A DNA stretch of 64,000 nt from Zerene cesonia (Eukaryota; Arthropoda; Insecta; Lepidoptera; Pieridae), in contig NC_052118.1 in assembly GCF_012273895.1 (NCBI RefSeq), forward strand, positions 2,976,001-3,040,000. The letters run 5' to 3'. A program made the translations under genes and the position numbers. The notes below the pieces were generated by a model, which worked only from the letters and a program-made list of their open reading frames with translations, was not told the origin of the DNA and made no database searches. Shown here one piece after another: positions 62,242 through 64,000 of this stretch. Each line of letters opens with the position of its first letter. Position 1 is the first letter of the stretch.

Positions 62242-64000
62242 TTTAGATCGATGGGGCTGGAGATATCTGTTTAACGATGATTTCTTTGTAACTTTAATTT
62301 TTGCATATTATTTAACTTAACTCTGTATCCAATGAATGATATGAATGATTTTTTTGGGTTGCTTGCTAGAGATCGCTGCCAGCGATAAGGCCGCCTTCTG
62401 TGCATTGTTTTCTCATAAATTATTAATTTTTAAATGTATTCTATGTGTCCAATAAATAATTTTTCAGTTATTCATTCATTCAATGAAGAATTAATAAATA
62501 AGCAAGATGTCGGAGTTAAGATTATACTTGTGGTAAGAAAAGCATTAGGTTGTGTAAAACGTAATTAACTGATGACATATAAATGTGCACAAATGATACG
62601 AATACGTTTCATGGAAAACGTCGAATGTATACGCGCTGTTATTGCCTTAAAAACTTTTCCGAAAGCGAACACAAACAGAAAATGACACTTTGTTTCAGTT
62701 GTTTATTAAAAGGCTGCGATAAATGTATTGCGAGGAAAATTGTATCACTTCTATCTCATTCCAACCCTAAAGCATTGAATAACCATTGTTAAGGGGAGGC
62801 AGAAAGAATTTTATTTATCTACTTTTCGCTTAAGGAGAATTTGATGGTTCAGTGATAAATTTCCAACTGAGTTTCGTCTTATTTTCCCAACAAATAGCCA
62901 AGTTTCGAAAGGCATCCAAGAATTTCTTGACGATGAGTTAAATCCTGCAAACGAAACACGAGGACATCAATCAGGCGAAACAAAGGACGGTCGCACTGAA
63001 GGAACGTGACCGACATAATATTTGTTGTGTATATATGGATATATATGTATATATACATGAGAATTAACTTGTGTCGTTACTTTTTATGGCAGATGAAATG
63101 CGAAAGTGTAAATCCATACGAACAAAGTGTTAACCTATTGTTCTATTGATGGGCTTTTGTCAGATGTCAATTGTTGTCAACTTTCGGGTTTTGGGCATTT
63201 TTGCAACCTACAGGTTTAACGTTTCAACTGAAATACAATGGGAAATGGAATGTATTTTATATAAAAACAATTAGTTATGTTTTATCTCATACAGATAAAT
63301 ATATGAAGTACTACAACACTTGGTACTCATAAATTAATTCTTCTCGAATCTGTCTTCAAATATATCCAAAAATAGTTTATATTTGAAGAGCTTAACTATG
63401 CAAATTCAGACACGACAGCCCGTATATTCCGCTCATACGTAAATAGCAATAAATCGATGCGCGAACTTGTCGAAAATAGGGCACTTAAAGACAGTGACAG
63501 GGGTATCTCGGATTCACGAAACGTCTGAAATTCGGCTAAGTATGAAGGATTCGATGTCATGTCAATATTGTCGAGGCAGGCACTGGCTTAACATCCATCA
63601 ATCATTGGTGACAAAAAAGCTGTGATGAGTGGGGCAATGTGGGGGATTATGTTATATATTAAGCCTTACGACAGCACTTATATTAATAGTATATTATTCT
63701 CGTGCTTTCATAGAAAATAATGTATTGTATTCTACCAACATTGACGCATAAACGACATTCGTATGAGTGGATAAAAATGTGCATGTTTTATTTAAGTGTT
63801 ATTATTTATATGTTATTGTTATAAAACCCCTCGTAGACATTTCTCATACATATAATTACAATTTGCTTAGTAAACTTGTTTATATAGCCAGCTTTCCTCG
63901 GGTACGTTGATGTCGCTAACTGAGGACAGTGGAGGCATTTGATCATATCGGGGGTTGAATAGGAATTTCACATTCCTGAGAGCCCGAACAATGTGTATTT

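Larger units (their letters stand above)
13517..64000 (-). other. Long upstream intron (or intron plus 5' flank) of the TMTC gene, >50 kb
   Basis: It opens on the gene side with the acceptor at 13517-13524. No upstream TMTC exon was recognised, so this is at least mostly intron, and the remote part could be promoter-proximal or intergenic. Besides the listed elements, these stretches show nothing I can identify: 13525-14759, 16121-17295, 17779-21954, 23068-23869, 25331-27592, 28496-29845, 30341-32530, 33373-36404, 36581-38560, 38723-42628, 43355-44824, 45825-46009, 46812-49543, 51960-52987, 53187-55751, 56747-57930, 58079-59692, 59743-62152 and 62242-64000. They are AT-rich with short chance ORFs. 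Minor GC-rich patches without recognisable coding are seen near 36070-36100, 44008-44070, 53930-54000, 57205-57300 and 60440-60475. Confidence 0.6.

Overview
This is a piece of an insect nuclear genome, almost certainly from a moth or butterfly (Lepidoptera). The evidence is strongly AT-rich sequence, exons with GT-AG splice sites separated by very long introns, and a dense load of short dispersed repeats typical of lepidopteran genomes: non-autonomous Helitrons of the Lep1 type and poly-A-tailed SINE-like elements. There are no bacterial or viral genes. Most open reading frames in the window are chance ORFs in intronic DNA, lie inside repeats, or run through N gaps.

Only one gene is securely recognisable. 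It is a member of the TMTC family (transmembrane and TPR-repeat protein O-mannosyltransferases of the ER that modify cadherins), on the minus strand. Two consecutive internal exons are visible at 13380-13516 and 3509-3590. They join in phase through a split arginine codon and give a continuous TMTC-like segment running from SHKSYRPLTVLTFR to FAVHPIHTEA. The earlier N-terminal exon(s) would lie at higher coordinates and the later exons at lower coordinates. None was found, so 1-3508, 3591-13379 and most or all of 13517-64000 are best read as intron, with the far right possibly 5' flank.

The non-coding DNA is shaped by transposons. Eight copies of one ~200-bp Helitron family occur in both orientations, at 887, 8089, 25131, 33174, 46010, 49544, 52988 and 56008. 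Seven of the eight sit cleanly between a host A and T with TC and CTAG-type ends. Several related but divergent Helitron-like families, fragments of a SINE-like element (best copy 29846-30199, with a long A tail), and three copies of a repeat linked to a TGTT-rich minisatellite are also present. Two 89-bp copies of another repeat lie in inverted orientation ~57 kb apart.

Three runs of exactly 1000 N (15044, 44825, 50960) are placeholder assembly gaps. The first is flanked by an exact 77-bp duplication, which suggests that the two contigs really overlap. The third lies inside the most unusual region of the window, 50241-50959. There, a 301-bp unit carrying a tRNA-like gene (intact A and B boxes, paired acceptor, D and T stems, a T-run terminator) is repeated in tandem, then turns round head-to-head and runs into the gap. 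Short GC-rich islets of unique sequence (27593, 28337, 43145) stand out from the AT-rich intron and are candidate conserved elements or unrecognised exons.
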